This document shows, one piece after another, positions 1-9,095 of a stretch of 64,000 bases of DNA; the first letter of the stretch is position 1, and the number at the start of each line of letters is the position of its first letter. A model generated the notes under the pieces. That model was not told the DNA's origin. It did no database searches and worked only from the letters and a program-made list of their open reading frames with translations. Made by a program: the position numbers and the translations under genes. This stretch comes from Gilliamella sp. App4-10 (lineage in GTDB: Bacteria > Pseudomonadota > Gammaproteobacteria > Enterobacterales > Orbaceae). The stretch covers positions 1 to 64,000 of the forward strand of contig NZ_LZGS01000034.1 in assembly GCF_001690495.1 (NCBI RefSeq), in the 5' to 3' direction.

Positions 1-21
1 TAAATCATTAACCACTGATAT

Positions 22-63
22 TTTTATACTAAAACACTAGTTTTCCTGAAACTTTTTTACAGA
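22..63 (+). repeat. Dispersed 42-bp intergenic repeat, copy A
   Basis: One of three gap-free matches to a 42-bp element (others at 21070-21111 and 37141-37182). All three begin TTTTATACT and share CCTGAAACTTTTT near the 3' end; the middle nine bases vary. This copy is the most diverged, with TTTACA where the others have TTGACA. It lies upstream of the ilv promoter. Function unknown. Confidence 0.6.
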
Positions 64-99
64 TTATTTATTCTACATAACAAAAACAACAAAAAACTA

Positions 100-159
100 T
101 TGCACTTTTTTTTAAAACGAGTATTTTGTTAAAAATAACAAAAAATTTAACTATATAAT
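100..159 (+). promoter_or_regulatory. Probable ilv operon promoter region
   Basis: TTGCAC at 100-105 is followed, after 16 bp, by TATTTT at 122-127, which would start transcription near 134, ahead of the leader peptide. A second -10-like TATAAT at 154-159 has no good -35 and would give an almost leaderless leader ORF, so the first pair is preferred. Assignment by eye only. Confidence 0.45.
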
Positions 160-168
160 AATAGCAAT

Positions 169-252
169 ATGAAATTTTCACTCAAAATCGTCCTCATCAA
201 CATGATTGTCAGCGTGGTCATTATTCCAACGCGGGGGCGTTTTTTGAATTAA
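169..252 (+). CDS. ilvL: ilv operon leader peptide (attenuation)
   Basis: A 27-codon ORF between the promoter and the attenuator. Residues 7-19 read IVLINMIVSVVII; the whole peptide has five Ile, four Val and three Leu codons, as expected of a leader that senses charged Ile-, Val- and Leu-tRNA in the E. coli ilvL manner. Codons 22-24 (Arg-Gly-Arg) contain GCGGGGG at 231-237, the same heptamer as the 3' arm of the downstream terminator, so this coding segment doubles as the antiterminator strand. There is no strong Shine-Dalgarno sequence. Sequence is unlike E. coli IlvL apart from codon content. The call rests on position, codon bias and the RNA pairing. Confidence 0.88.
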   Translation: MKFSLKIVLINMIVSVVIIPTRGRFLN

Positions 253-274
253 AAATATGTTTATACATAAAATC

Positions 275-310
275 AAAAACCCCCGCTCTCCAAAAAGCGG
301 GGGTTTTTTT
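275..310 (+). terminator. ilv attenuator terminator
   Basis: CCCCCGCT (280-287) pairs with AGCGGGGG (296-303) around an 8-nt loop, extended by A5/T5 and followed by a T-run to 310. The 5' arm CCCCCGC can instead pair with GCGGGGG at 231-237 inside the leader ORF, giving mutually exclusive terminator and antiterminator. A ribosome stalled on the Ile/Val codons just upstream would leave 231-237 free and allow readthrough into ilvG. A ribosome reaching the stop at 250-252 would cover it and allow termination. Confidence 0.92.
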
Positions 311-383
311 ATGAAAATTTTTTATAAACGCTTATAAACAATGTTTTATAAACAGTAAATGAACAAAAACAAGTGAGGCATAA

Positions 384-2060
384 ATGTTAGGAACACAGTG
401 GATAGTAAAAACCTTAAAAGAAAAAGGCGTTACCACCGTTTTTGGATATCCCGGTGGACAAATTATGCCTCTATATGACGCTCTTTATGATGGTGGAATT
501 GAGCATGTCCTTTGTCGCCACGAACAAGGTGCTGCAATGGCCGCCATTGGCTATGCTAGAGCCACAGGGAAAACGGGTGTTTGTATTGCCACCTCCGGCC
601 CCGGCGCAACCAACATCATTACTGGCCTTGCCGATGCTTTAATTGATTCAGTGCCGATTGTTGCCATAACAGGGCAAGTACCAACCAAACTAATTGGTAC
701 AGACGCTTTTCAAGAAGTGGATGTTTTAGGATTATCACTAGCTTGTACCAAACACAGTTATTTAATCGACGATGCAAAAGACTTGCCTAACACCTTGGAG
801 CAGGCTTTTAACTTAGCCAGTTCGGACAGGCCGGGGCCAATATTGATTGATGTGCCCAAAGATATACAACTTGCAAACCTTGACTATCAACAATATTTCA
901 CGCCATCCACATTACAAACCGCACAAGATAAAACACAACTATACTCAATCTTGCCAAATGATATAAAACAAGCCAAAGAAATGATCGCCCAAGCCCAAAA
1001 ACCGATACTTTACATTGGTGGTGGTGTTGGACTTTCTGGCGCCATATCCGAGCTAAGAGACTTTATGGCCTTAACACACATTCCAAGTGTATCAACCTTA
1101 AAAGGACTTGGGGTTGCCGATTTGAATAATCCTTATTACTTAGGATTAATTGGTATGCACGGCGCCAAAGCTGCCAATTTAGCCGTACAAGAGTGTGATT
1201 TGTTAATTGCCTTAGGTGTTCGATTTGATGATAGAGTGACCGGCAACCTTAATGAATTTGCTCGACATGCTAAAGTACTTCATATAGATATCGATCAGGC
1301 CGAAATCAACAAATTACGCCAAACCCATTTAGGATTACAAGGCGATATAAAGCAAGTTTTACCACAACTAAATCAAACAGTTTCGATTCACGAGTGGCAT
1401 AAAAAAGTTAATCAATTAAAAGCAGAGCACCCAACTCGTTACGATCATCCAGGCGAAGCGATCTACGCTCCTGCTTTATTAAAAACTCTCTCAGAAAAAA
1501 AAACAGCGTCTACGATTATTACTACCGATGTTGGACAACACCAAATGTGGACAGCCCAGCATATGCGCTTTACCCATCCTCAAAACTTCATTACATCAAG
1601 TGGGCTTGGCACAATGGGATTTGGTTTACCGGCCGCTGTTGGTGCGCAAATGGCAAGACCAAATGATTGTGTGATTTGTGTATCGGGTGATGGATCTTTT
1701 ATGATGAATGTCCAAGAACTCACCACCATTAAACGCAAACAACTACCCATAAAAATCGTATTAATTGATAACCAACGTCTAGGCATGGTTCGCCAATGGC
1801 AAGAGTTATTTTTTAATGAAAGATACAGCGAAACAAATCTATCAGACAATCCCGATTTTTTAATGTTAGCCAAAGCGTTTGACATACCAGGGCAAAGCAT
1901 CAGCAAAAAATCACAAATTGATACAGCGCTTGATAACTTATTTAACTCAACAGGCGCTTACCTATTACATGTTTGCATAGATGAATTAGAAAACGTATGG
2001 CCACTAGTACCCCCTGGGGCAGCAAACGAAAACATGCTAGACAAAAGTTGCAAGGAGTAA
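384..2060 (+). CDS. ilvG: Acetolactate synthase II large subunit
   Basis: Condenses two pyruvates to acetolactate, or pyruvate plus 2-ketobutyrate to acetohydroxybutyrate, the first common step of Val/Leu/Ile synthesis; ThDP- and FAD-dependent, cytoplasmic. The 558-aa protein has the N-terminal ThDP domain with catalytic Glu47 ([17 protein letters not shown]), a central FAD domain, and the C-terminal ThDP motif GDGSFMMN near residue 435 followed by [11 protein letters not shown]. It ends in the VPPGA tail typical of IlvG. Start is supported by GAGG about 7 nt upstream. The gene is intact, unlike the frameshifted ilvG of E. coli K-12. First structural gene behind the attenuator; three bases separate it from ilvM. 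Confidence 0.97.
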   Translation: MLGTQWIVKTLKEKGVTTVFGYPGGQIMPLYDALYDGGIEHVLCRHEQGAAMAAIGYARATGKTGVCIATSGPGATNIITGLADALIDSVPIVAITGQVPTKLIGTDAFQEVDVLGLSLACTKHSYLIDDAKDLPNTLEQAFNLASSDRPGPILIDVPKDIQLANLDYQQYFTPSTLQTAQDKTQLYSILPNDIKQAKEMIAQAQKPILYIGGGVGLSGAISELRDFMALTHIPSVSTLKGLGVADLNNPYYLGLIGMHGAKAANLAVQECDLLIALGVRFDDRVTGNLNEFARHAKVLHIDIDQAEINKLRQTHLGLQGDIKQVLPQLNQTVSIHEWHKKVNQLKAEHPTRYDHPGEAIYAPALLKTLSEKKTASTIITTDVGQHQMWTAQHMRFTHPQNFITSSGLGTMGFGLPAAVGAQMARPNDCVICVSGDGSFMMNVQELTTIKRKQLPIKIVLIDNQRLGMVRQWQELFFNERYSETNLSDNPDFLMLAKAFDIPGQSISKKSQIDTALDNLFNSTGAYLLHVCIDELENVWPLVPPGAANENMLDKSCKE

Positions 2061-2063
2061 GCA

Positions 2064-2294
2064 ATGAACGAACAAGCACAATATCAATTGGCCATAAAGG
2101 CTTATGACAAATTGGGATCACTTGAACGTATATTACGAGTTATCCGGCATCGAGGTGGACATATTCAATCAATGCAAATGCAAACAATTGAAAACAATAC
2201 ACTGACTATGACATTAATATTAACTACTGAAAGACCGCTATCGACATTACAAAACCAAGTAGCAAAATTAGAAGATGTCATCGCGGTTGAATAA
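2064..2294 (+). CDS. ilvM: Acetolactate synthase II small (regulatory) subunit
   Basis: A 76-aa ACT-domain protein (AYDKLGSLERILRVIRHRGG) that matches IlvM in size and position. It stabilises and activates the IlvG catalytic subunit; the isozyme II small subunit classically confers little Val feedback inhibition. The GGAG preceding the ATG overlaps the end of ilvG, so the two are probably translationally coupled. The IlvG-IlvM pairing shows that isozyme II is encoded here. Confidence 0.93.
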   Translation: MNEQAQYQLAIKAYDKLGSLERILRVIRHRGGHIQSMQMQTIENNTLTMTLILTTERPLSTLQNQVAKLEDVIAVE

Positions 2295-2427
2295 TCATTT
2301 TTATAAACAACTTATTGTTAAATAATAAGTTAAATAAACAAGCGTAGTATAATGCTTGACTGTTAAAGTACAAATACCTAAAGCAAAGTACCTGCTTAGC
2401 AAATTGAAAAATAAAGAGGAAAACAAA

Positions 2428-3357
2428 ATGAGTTCTACAGCAAAATCAGATTATATTTGGTTGAATGGCGAAATGGTTCCATGGGCGGATGCCAAAGTAC
2501 ATGTGATGTCACATGCCTTACATTATGGTACTTCCGTATTTGAAGGTGTCCGTTGTTATAACACGCACAAAGGACCGGCCATATTTCGTCATAAAGAACA
2601 TGCCCAAAGATTATTAAATTCAGCCAAGATTTATCGTTTTCCTGTTTCTTATTCGCTTGAAGAAATCATGGAAGCCACACGCCAAACGATCAAGAAAAAC
2701 AAATTAGAAAGCGCTTATATTCGCCCATTAGTCTTTATTGGTGATGTGGGGATGGGCGTTAACCCACCTGAAGGTTACAAAACCGATGTCATGATTGCCG
2801 CATTTCCATGGGGTGCCTATTTAGGCGAAGAGGCCTTAGATCAAGGTATTGATGCCATGGTCTCCTCTTGGAATCGTGTTGCATCAAACACCATTCCAGC
2901 GGCGGCTAAAGCGGGCGGTAACTATTTATCGTCATTATTAATTGGATCTGAAGCTCGTGCTAACGGCTTCCAAGAAGGTATTGCATTAGACGTGCATGGT
3001 CACCTATCTGAAGGTGCTGGCGAAAACCTATTTATCATTAAAGACGGTATTTTATATACCCCTGTTTTATCGTCATCGGCTCTACCGGGCATTACACGTG
3101 ATGCGGTATTAACACTCGCGCGCGATATAGGTATTGAAGTGCGTGAACAAACACTATCCCGTGAATCACTTTATTTAGCCGATGAAGTGTTTATGACAGG
3201 CACTGCGGCCGAAATTACCCCTGTGCGTAGTGTTGATCGCATTCAAGTTGGCATTGGTCGCTGTGGTCCAATCACTAAACAAATTCAACAAGCATTCTTT
3301 GGCTTATTTAATGGTAAAACCGAGGATAAATATGGTTGGTTAGATCTGATTAAATAA
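2428..3357 (+). CDS. ilvE: Branched-chain amino-acid aminotransferase
   Basis: PLP-dependent class IV aminotransferase that makes Ile, Val and Leu from their 2-keto acids with glutamate as donor; cytoplasmic hexamer in E. coli. The 309-aa product equals the E. coli length and is highly similar throughout (DAKVHVMSHALHYGTSVFEG). The PLP lysine is Lys161 in AAAKAGGNYLSS. An in-frame start exists at 2356, but the ATG at 2428 is chosen because AGAGGAAA lies just upstream and the N-terminus then matches the family. A 133-bp gap after ilvM leaves room for an internal promoter. Confidence 0.96.
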   Translation: MSSTAKSDYIWLNGEMVPWADAKVHVMSHALHYGTSVFEGVRCYNTHKGPAIFRHKEHAQRLLNSAKIYRFPVSYSLEEIMEATRQTIKKNKLESAYIRPLVFIGDVGMGVNPPEGYKTDVMIAAFPWGAYLGEEALDQGIDAMVSSWNRVASNTIPAAAKAGGNYLSSLLIGSEARANGFQEGIALDVHGHLSEGAGENLFIIKDGILYTPVLSSSALPGITRDAVLTLARDIGIEVREQTLSRESLYLADEVFMTGTAAEITPVRSVDRIQVGIGRCGPITKQIQQAFFGLFNGKTEDKYGWLDLIK

Positions 3358-3373
3358 AACGAAAAATCAAAGG

Positions 3374-3392
3374 CCGCCAACTCACTTGGCGG
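3374..3392 (+). other. Intra-operon hairpin between ilvE and ilvD
   Basis: CCGCCAA and TTGGCGG form a perfect 7-bp stem with a 5-nt loop, with no T-run after it. A second small hairpin (GACCGT/ACGGTC) lies at 3432-3448. These could be mRNA processing or stability elements within the operon rather than terminators. Confidence 0.5.
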
Positions 3393-3475
3393 ATAACATT
3401 TTCACTTAATGATTGATTTTAAAGAACTACAGACCGTTAAACACGGTCACTTGCATAAAAAATTGGGAGCAAGAA

Positions 3476-5326
3476 ATGCCTAAATATCGTTCAGCAACGT
3501 CAGTCGAAGGCCGAAACATGGCTGGCGCCCGCGCATTATGGCGTGCAACTGGCGTAAAAAATGAAGACTTTGGTAAACCCATCATTGCGGTGGTCAACTC
3601 ATTCACGCAATTCGTACCGGGACATGTCCATTTAAAAGACATTGGTCAACTGGTTGCCAAACAAATTGAAGCATCGGGTGGTATTGCCAAAGAATTTAAC
3701 ACCATCGCCGTTGATGATGGCATAGCTATGGGGCATGGGGGTATGCTGTACTCATTACCATCGCGTGAACTCATTGCTGATTCTGTTGAATATATGGTTA
3801 ACGCGCATTGTGCTGATGCTATGATCTGCATCTCAAACTGCGACAAAATCACCCCCGGCATGTTAATGGCCTCACTTCGTTTAAATATTCCAACCGTGTT
3901 TGTCTCTGGCGGACCAATGGAAGCGGGCAAAACCAAACTTTCTGATCAAATTATTAAATTAGATCTTGTTGATGCCATGATCCAAAGTGCCAATCCAAAT
4001 GTCAGTGACGAAGATAGCAAAGCGATTGAAGAATCTGCTTGCCCGACTTGCGGATCTTGCTCTGGCATGTTTACCGCCAATTCCATGAATTGCTTAACCG
4101 AAGCACTAGGGCTTTCACTACCGGGTAATGGCTCATTAGTTGCTACCCACAAACAACGTGAACAGCTCTTTTTAAATGCCGCTAAGCGCATTGTTGAAAT
4201 CACAAAACGCTATTACGAACATGATGATGTTTCGTATCTACCTCGCTCAATTGCCACTAAAGCCGCTTACGAAAATGCCATGTCGCTTGACATTGCTATG
4301 GGCGGTTCAACCAATACGGTACTGCATTTACTTGCCACCGCGCAGGAAGGCGAAATCGACTTCACCATGTCTGATATCGACAGACTATCACGTAAAGTGC
4401 CACATTTATGTAAAGTCGCACCGAGTACTCAGTTATATCATATGGAGGATGTACACCGTGCTGGTGGCGTTGTCGCCATTATGTCTGAATTGGATAAAGC
4501 GGGTTTACTCAATCGCAATGTTCATAATGTACTTGGTCTTTCATTAGAACAAACCTTTGCAAAATATGATATCAGACAAACAGATGACGAAGCCGTCAAA
4601 AAAATGTATCGCAGTGGGCCAGCAGGTATTCGCACTACCAAAGCGTTCTCGCAAGATTGCTATTGGGAGACACTCGACGACGACCGTGTAAATGGTTGTA
4701 TTCGCGATAAAGCCCATGCCTATAGCCAAGATGGCGGGCTTGCCACACTCTATGGCAACGTAGCCCTTGATGGTGCAATTGTTAAAACCGCAGGGGTCGC
4801 TGCTGAAAATTTAGTTTTCCAAGGCCCGGCCAAAGTATTTGAAAGCCAAGAAGATGCCGTTGAGGCCATTTTAGGGGGCAAGGTTGTGGCTGGTGATGTA
4901 GTTGTTATTATTTACGAAGGTCCAAAAGGTGGCCCGGGAATGCAAGAGATGCTTTATCCAACAAGCTACTTAAAATCAATGGGACTGGGTAAATCCTGTG
5001 CACTGATTACCGATGGCAGATTTTCGGGTGGATCTTCGGGCTTATCAATCGGTCATATCTCACCCGAAGCCGCAAATGGCGGTATTATTGGTCTTGTGCG
5101 CGATGGAGATATTATTGATATTGACATTCCAAATCGAAAATTAGTATTAAAAGTCCCTGATGATGAACTTGAACGCCGCCGCGTAGCCGAACTTGCCCGT
5201 GGCGACAAAGCCTTTACCCCTCACAATCGCGATCGCTATGTCTCTTATGCACTAAAGGCTTATGCCAGTTTAGCAACCAGTGCAGATAAAGGTGCCGTTC
5301 GTGATAAAAGCAAACTAGGTGGTTAA
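3476..5326 (+). CDS. ilvD: Dihydroxy-acid dehydratase
   Basis: Dehydrates 2,3-dihydroxy-isovalerate and -methylvalerate to the 2-keto acids that IlvE uses; Fe-S enzyme, oxygen-sensitive in E. coli. At 616 aa it equals the E. coli length. Cluster-ligand regions are visible: Cys122 in [12 protein letters not shown], the [12 protein letters not shown] segment, and the C-terminal [19 protein letters not shown] signature. An in-frame start at 3413 would add 21 non-family residues; the ATG at 3476 has GGGAG just upstream and gives [13 protein letters not shown], the usual N-terminus. It is followed directly by ilvA. Confidence 0.97.
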   Translation: MPKYRSATSVEGRNMAGARALWRATGVKNEDFGKPIIAVVNSFTQFVPGHVHLKDIGQLVAKQIEASGGIAKEFNTIAVDDGIAMGHGGMLYSLPSRELIADSVEYMVNAHCADAMICISNCDKITPGMLMASLRLNIPTVFVSGGPMEAGKTKLSDQIIKLDLVDAMIQSANPNVSDEDSKAIEESACPTCGSCSGMFTANSMNCLTEALGLSLPGNGSLVATHKQREQLFLNAAKRIVEITKRYYEHDDVSYLPRSIATKAAYENAMSLDIAMGGSTNTVLHLLATAQEGEIDFTMSDIDRLSRKVPHLCKVAPSTQLYHMEDVHRAGGVVAIMSELDKAGLLNRNVHNVLGLSLEQTFAKYDIRQTDDEAVKKMYRSGPAGIRTTKAFSQDCYWETLDDDRVNGCIRDKAHAYSQDGGLATLYGNVALDGAIVKTAGVAAENLVFQGPAKVFESQEDAVEAILGGKVVAGDVVVIIYEGPKGGPGMQEMLYPTSYLKSMGLGKSCALITDGRFSGGSSGLSIGHISPEAANGGIIGLVRDGDIIDIDIPNRKLVLKVPDDELERRRVAELARGDKAFTPHNRDRYVSYALKAYASLATSADKGAVRDKSKLGG

Positions 5327-5327
5327 C

Positions 5328-6872
5328 GTGAAACAACAAAATAACAACAAGCTCACTGGTGCCGATTACTTAAAAGCAACCCTCTGTAGCGCCGTATACG
5401 ACGTGGCCGAAGTCACCCCGCTAGAAAAGATGGAAAAAATCTCAACACGATTAAAAAACCAAATTTTTGTAAAGCGCGAAGATCGGCAATTAGTCCATAG
5501 TTTCAAAATCCGTGGTGCCCAAGCAATGATAGCCAGTCTAAATGAAGACGAACGTAAATGTGGCGTTATTGCCGCATCGGCTGGCAACCATGCACAAGGC
5601 GTGGCTTTTTCGGCCACAAAATTAGGCATAAACTCATTAATCGTCATGCCATTAACCACCGCCGACATAAAAGTTGAAGCAGTCAAAAGCTTTGGTGGCG
5701 AAGTACTCCTTTATGGCGCCAATTTTGACGAAGCTAAAGCGAAAGCCATGGAACTAGCAAAAGAACAAAAACGCATCTTTATTCCACCGTTTGATCACCC
5801 GCTTGTGATTGCTGGGCAAGGCAGTATTGCCATGGAATTATTACAACAAAACGCCAAACTCGATCGTATTTTTGTGCCGGTCGGCGGGGGCGGGCTTGCT
5901 GCGGGTGTGGCGGTATTAATCAAACAAATCATGCCATCAATCAAAATCATTGCCGTTGAACCTGCTGATGCCGCTTGCTTAAAAGCGGCACTCGACGCAG
6001 GCAAACCTGTTGATTTAAGCCGCGTTGGGCTATTTGCTGAAGGGGTTGCCGTTAAACGAATTGGCGAGGAAACTTTCAGGCTTTGTCAGCAATATATTGA
6101 TGATATTATTACCGTTGATAGCGACGAAATTTGCGCCGCAGTGAAAGACTTATTTGATGATGTGCGAGCCATTGCTGAACCCTCTGGAGCTGTTGCATTA
6201 GCGGGTTTAAAAAAATACGTTGAACAACACAATATTTGTGGCGAAAACCTTGCCCATATATTATCTGGCGCCAATCTAAACTTCCATAACTTACGTTATG
6301 TGTCTGAACGTTGCGAACTCGGTGAAAAACGCGAAGTCCTGCTAGCGGTCACTATCCCAGAAAAAAAAGGCAGTTTTTTAACATTTTGTCAGCTTCTAGG
6401 TGGGCGCTCGGTGACCGAATTTAATTATCGTTATCATGATGATAAATCCGCTTGTATTTTTGTAGGGATTAAAATGTCTCAAAGTAATGAGAAAGATGAA
6501 ATCATACAAGAATTAAGTGCAACAGGTTATTCGGTTGTGGATCTAACCGAAGATGAAATGGCAAAACTGCATGTACGCTATATGATTGGTGGCAAGCCTT
6601 GCAAACCAATACAAGAGCAAGTATACAGTTTTGAATTTCCTGAATCGCAAGGGGCTTTGCTTAAATTCCTACAAACATTAGGTACCAATTGGAATATCTC
6701 AATGTTCCATTACCGTAGCCACGGCACCGATTATGGACGAGTACTTGCCGCGTTTGAAATCGACGAAACAACCCTTAACCAGTTTAACCAACACCTAACC
6801 GAGCTAGGCTATGGTTTTCATAACGAAACGCATAATCCATCGCTTAAATTGTTTTTAACTAATCAAAGTTAA
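5328..6872 (+). CDS. ilvA: Threonine deaminase (threonine dehydratase, biosynthetic)
   Basis: Deaminates threonine to 2-ketobutyrate, the committed step to isoleucine, with allosteric control by Ile and Val. The 514-aa length matches E. coli. The N-terminal PLP domain has Lys60 in HSFKIRGA and the glycine loop PVGGGGLAAGV; the C-terminal half carries two ACT-like regulatory domains (GSFLTFCQLLGGRSVTEFNYR and GALLKFLQTLGTNWNIS). The start is taken as GTG 5328, right after the ilvD stop, because AGGTGG lies five bases upstream. An alternative GTG at 5319 overlaps ilvD. Last gene of the operon. Confidence 0.96.
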   Translation: MKQQNNNKLTGADYLKATLCSAVYDVAEVTPLEKMEKISTRLKNQIFVKREDRQLVHSFKIRGAQAMIASLNEDERKCGVIAASAGNHAQGVAFSATKLGINSLIVMPLTTADIKVEAVKSFGGEVLLYGANFDEAKAKAMELAKEQKRIFIPPFDHPLVIAGQGSIAMELLQQNAKLDRIFVPVGGGGLAAGVAVLIKQIMPSIKIIAVEPADAACLKAALDAGKPVDLSRVGLFAEGVAVKRIGEETFRLCQQYIDDIITVDSDEICAAVKDLFDDVRAIAEPSGAVALAGLKKYVEQHNICGENLAHILSGANLNFHNLRYVSERCELGEKREVLLAVTIPEKKGSFLTFCQLLGGRSVTEFNYRYHDDKSACIFVGIKMSQSNEKDEIIQELSATGYSVVDLTEDEMAKLHVRYMIGGKPCKPIQEQVYSFEFPESQGALLKFLQTLGTNWNISMFHYRSHGTDYGRVLAAFEIDETTLNQFNQHLTELGYGFHNETHNPSLKLFLTNQS

Positions 6873-6879
6873 AATCAAT

Positions 6880-6916
6880 AATCACTATCCACCACCAGGT
6901 GGAATAGTGATTTTAA
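6880..6916 (+). terminator. ilv operon terminator
   Basis: AATCACTAT-CCACC and GGTGG-AATAGTGATT form a long stem with a 4-nt loop and one bulged base, followed by TTTAAATT. It lies 7 bp after the ilvA stop. Confidence 0.85.
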
Positions 6917-7359
6917 ATTAATACGAATTTGGGAAAATGACATAACTCTACCTGTAAACAACTCCATCTATTCATAGTTTAGAGGAGAATTTTTAACAAC
7001 ATAAAACTGTCTCACGAGCTAGTAAACATTGCTCAAGCTAACTTCATTATCTTAGTGATACATTTTGATGCTTACAATAAAGGACTATAAAATCTTCACA
7101 TTGAAATTATTTATCACTAGTCCAATTTTAAAATTGGATAGTAAATTAACAAAATTATCTACTAAAATGAGGAATGGGGTCTAATAAATTTTTTCTATCA
7201 CGATAAAACATTGTTACTCAATAGACAATTTGCGGCAACTAGTTTTAGCTGGTAAAAACAACCTAACCCTTCGACATTAATCATAAACCAAGACAGTTAG
7301 AAAGATAGCATCTTTATATTGAGTAAGTTATCATTCAAAAGTACAAACTAAGATGGCTG
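6917..7359. other. Intergenic region with no supported gene
   Basis: About 440 bp of AT-rich DNA between the ilv terminator and the next terminator. No ORF with family similarity was seen on either strand. The one clear structure is an 18-bp perfect palindrome at 7120-7137 (TCCAATTTTAAAATTGGA), which could be an operator or chance in AT-rich DNA. Confidence 0.6.
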
Positions 7360-7389
7360 AAAAAAGCTACCTTTATATAGAATAGCTTT
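7360..7389 (-). terminator. Terminator of the EEP-family gene
   Basis: Read on the minus strand, AAAGCTA (from 7389) pairs with TAGCTTT across a 13-nt loop and ends in a T-run. It begins about 22 bp after the stop of the upstream minus-strand gene. Confidence 0.65.
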
Positions 7390-7410
7390 CTCTTTCAGTT
7401 AATTTTAAAA

Positions 7411-8310
7411 CTAATTATTTTTTATAATGATTTGCACTGGATAGTGATCTGAGTATTTATTAGTAAAATCATCTTTTAACACTTTTACATCCATTACATC
7501 ATTTTTAAGTCTTGGCGAGACATAAATATAATCATAGCGTAATGGTGTCGATGCTTGATCATAAAATACATTGGTTGGAGCGGTAGCAATAAAACTTTTA
7601 TTTTTTAATTTTAAAGCATCAATAAAACCGGCATCAAGAAGGTTTTGTTGCACTGTGTAGCTTAACTTACCATCAACGAGGTTTTCTAAAATTGGGCGAT
7701 TTTTTTGTTTCTCTTTTATATCTTCAAGCAAATTACTTTTGTCATATTCGGATTCATCAGCTGGCGAAAATGAATTTAAATCACCCGCTATAATCCATTT
7801 CCCTTTAGGATCACGACTATATTTTATTGAATCTATGATCAGATTTATTTCGTCTATTCTTTTTGCTGTCCAAAATGGATTCATATGTGTAATAACAAAG
7901 TGATATTTTCCAATATCTGCATATAAAGCACCATGCCACATATTATCAACCACTTTACTAACATTAATGATTGGATACTTTGAAGTAATCGCAACAGGAA
8001 AAAACGCCGCGTCATTAGGAGATTCTTTTAATAATACGGCATATTTATGTCCAAAACTGGCAGCAAATTTTTCGAGTTTTTCGCGAGTAAAAAAGTTCAT
8101 TTCTTGCCAAGCAATAATATCGGCGTCTTGTACCTTTGCCCATTCAATAAACTTTTGTTTTCCTTCTGATTCATCTAACTTCATGCCATTGTAAACATTA
8201 TAGCTAATCATCTTTAACTCTTTTGCATCTTCAAGTGAAGCAAAAGCAGTTGAAGTACTTAGGATAATACTACTCACAATCGCTACAAATTTTAATTTAC
8301 TTTTATTCAT
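7411..8310 (-). CDS. Exported endonuclease/exonuclease/phosphatase (EEP) family protein
   Basis: A 299-aa protein with a Sec signal peptide (about residues 1-24, cleavage after AFA) and a DNase I-like EEP domain. The metal-dependent phosphoesterase motifs are in order: SYNVYNG with Asn38, WQE with Glu70, THMNP with His142, GDLNSF with Asp177 and Asn179, RYDYIYVSP, and the terminal SDH with Asp288 and His289. The catalytic set is complete, so it should be active. The substrate (nucleic acid, sphingomyelin or inositol phosphate) cannot be read from these motifs. AAGGAAGGA precedes the ATG. It is monocistronic, between the ilv operon and a CRISPR remnant, and likely acts in the periplasm or outside the cell. 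Confidence 0.85.
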   Translation of the reverse strand: MNKSKLKFVAIVSSIILSTSTAFASLEDAKELKMISYNVYNGMKLDESEGKQKFIEWAKVQDADIIAWQEMNFFTREKLEKFAASFGHKYAVLLKESPNDAAFFPVAITSKYPIINVSKVVDNMWHGALYADIGKYHFVITHMNPFWTAKRIDEINLIIDSIKYSRDPKGKWIIAGDLNSFSPADESEYDKSNLLEDIKEKQKNRPILENLVDGKLSYTVQQNLLDAGFIDALKLKNKSFIATAPTNVFYDQASTPLRYDYIYVSPRLKNDVMDVKVLKDDFTNKYSDHYPVQIIIKNN

Positions 8311-8500
8311 AACATATTCCTTCCTTTTATTTATATTTTCAATAGATATTATATTGATTCAATATTAATCAAAATTTTTTTTATAATTTCTGTGATATTG
8401 GTCAATAATTTTATTTACTTATAGTCATATGAGTAATAAAAAAATGTTGGCATTCCAATGATATTGGGCTGAATGATGGATATACGTAGCACGGTGAGCG

Positions 8501-8648
8501 ATTCTAAACCACCTATACGGCGTTAAAATTAAATGACGATTTGTTACAAATCATTGGTGGCTTTCTAAACCACCTATACGGCGTAAAACAAGGAGCTTGG
8601 CGACAAAGAACTGCTAGAAATTTCTAAACCACCTAGACGACGTTAAAC
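8501..8648 (-). CRISPR. Degenerate three-repeat CRISPR remnant, type I-F-like repeat
   Basis: Three 28-bp repeats at 8501-8528, 8562-8589 and 8621-8648 are separated by 33- and 31-bp unique spacers (unit lengths 61 and 59; type I-F arrays use 28+32). Each begins TTCTAAACCACCTA with ACGGCG-type centres. Read on the minus strand the core is CGCCGTATAGGTGG, which resembles the GCCGTATAGGC stem-loop of I-F repeats with a G-T wobble. Repeats differ from one another at one to four positions; the copy at 8621 carries changes in the loop and stem (CTAGACGACG). No cas gene occurs in the window. The AT-rich DNA beyond 8650 would be the leader side on the minus strand. Best read as an orphan or decaying mini-array. 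Confidence 0.75.
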
Positions 8649-8771
8649 TAGAGGTCGATATACTATAAACCTGTTTAATAAAAGGCAAATAGGATTTTTA
8701 TTTTTAAATTATTTTTTGTAAATTATTTTTAATTTATTGTTTTATTTATTTTAATTCATCGATAAAAAAGA

Positions 8772-8799
8772 TTGACTGGAATTTGGATATTTCGATAAT
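8772..8799 (+). promoter_or_regulatory. Promoter-like site of a small transcription unit
   Basis: TTGACT (8772-8777), a 16-bp spacer and GATAAT (8794-8799) make a good sigma-70-type match inside the AT-rich region next to the CRISPR remnant. Together with the terminator at 9096-9126 it would give a transcript of about 320 nt. Inference by eye. Confidence 0.45.
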
Positions 8800-8952
8800 A
8801 AGCAAATTTAATCGCTTAAAAAGTTTTAAGTTAATATATTAATCTTATTTTTTATTCTTGTTTTTTAAATTGAAATAAACAAGAAAAAGACTATACAATC
8901 TCCTTAAACTCTTTCAATTTTGCCATCTATATTTAGCTACAAGCGTTGAAGA

Positions 8953-9087
8953 ATGATATTAGATAAAATACAAAAGTATGAGCTACACAAATGTGATCTA
9001 GAAGTAAAAAATATCATGGATGATACCAATAATAGTGAGAAAGATTTCTCTAAATCCCTCCTATTTCGGATAAATTTTAAATTATGA
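8953..9087 (+). CDS. Possible small ORF, 44 aa, unknown
   Basis: A 44-codon ORF starting MILDKIQKYELHKCDLEV and ending INFKL, lysine-, aspartate- and glutamate-rich in its first two thirds. It is flanked by a plausible promoter upstream and a terminator 8 bp downstream, and GAAG precedes the ATG. I recognise no family. It may be a real small protein, the remnant of a larger gene, or incidental to an sRNA. Confidence 0.3.
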   Translation: MILDKIQKYELHKCDLEVKNIMDDTNNSEKDFSKSLLFRINFKL

Positions 9088-9095
9088 TAAAAACT

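Noticed and set aside
4176-4547. A 123-codon ORF inside ilvD in another frame
   Set aside because: The ilvD frame is conserved over the whole segment; the alternative product has no similarity or ribosome-binding site.
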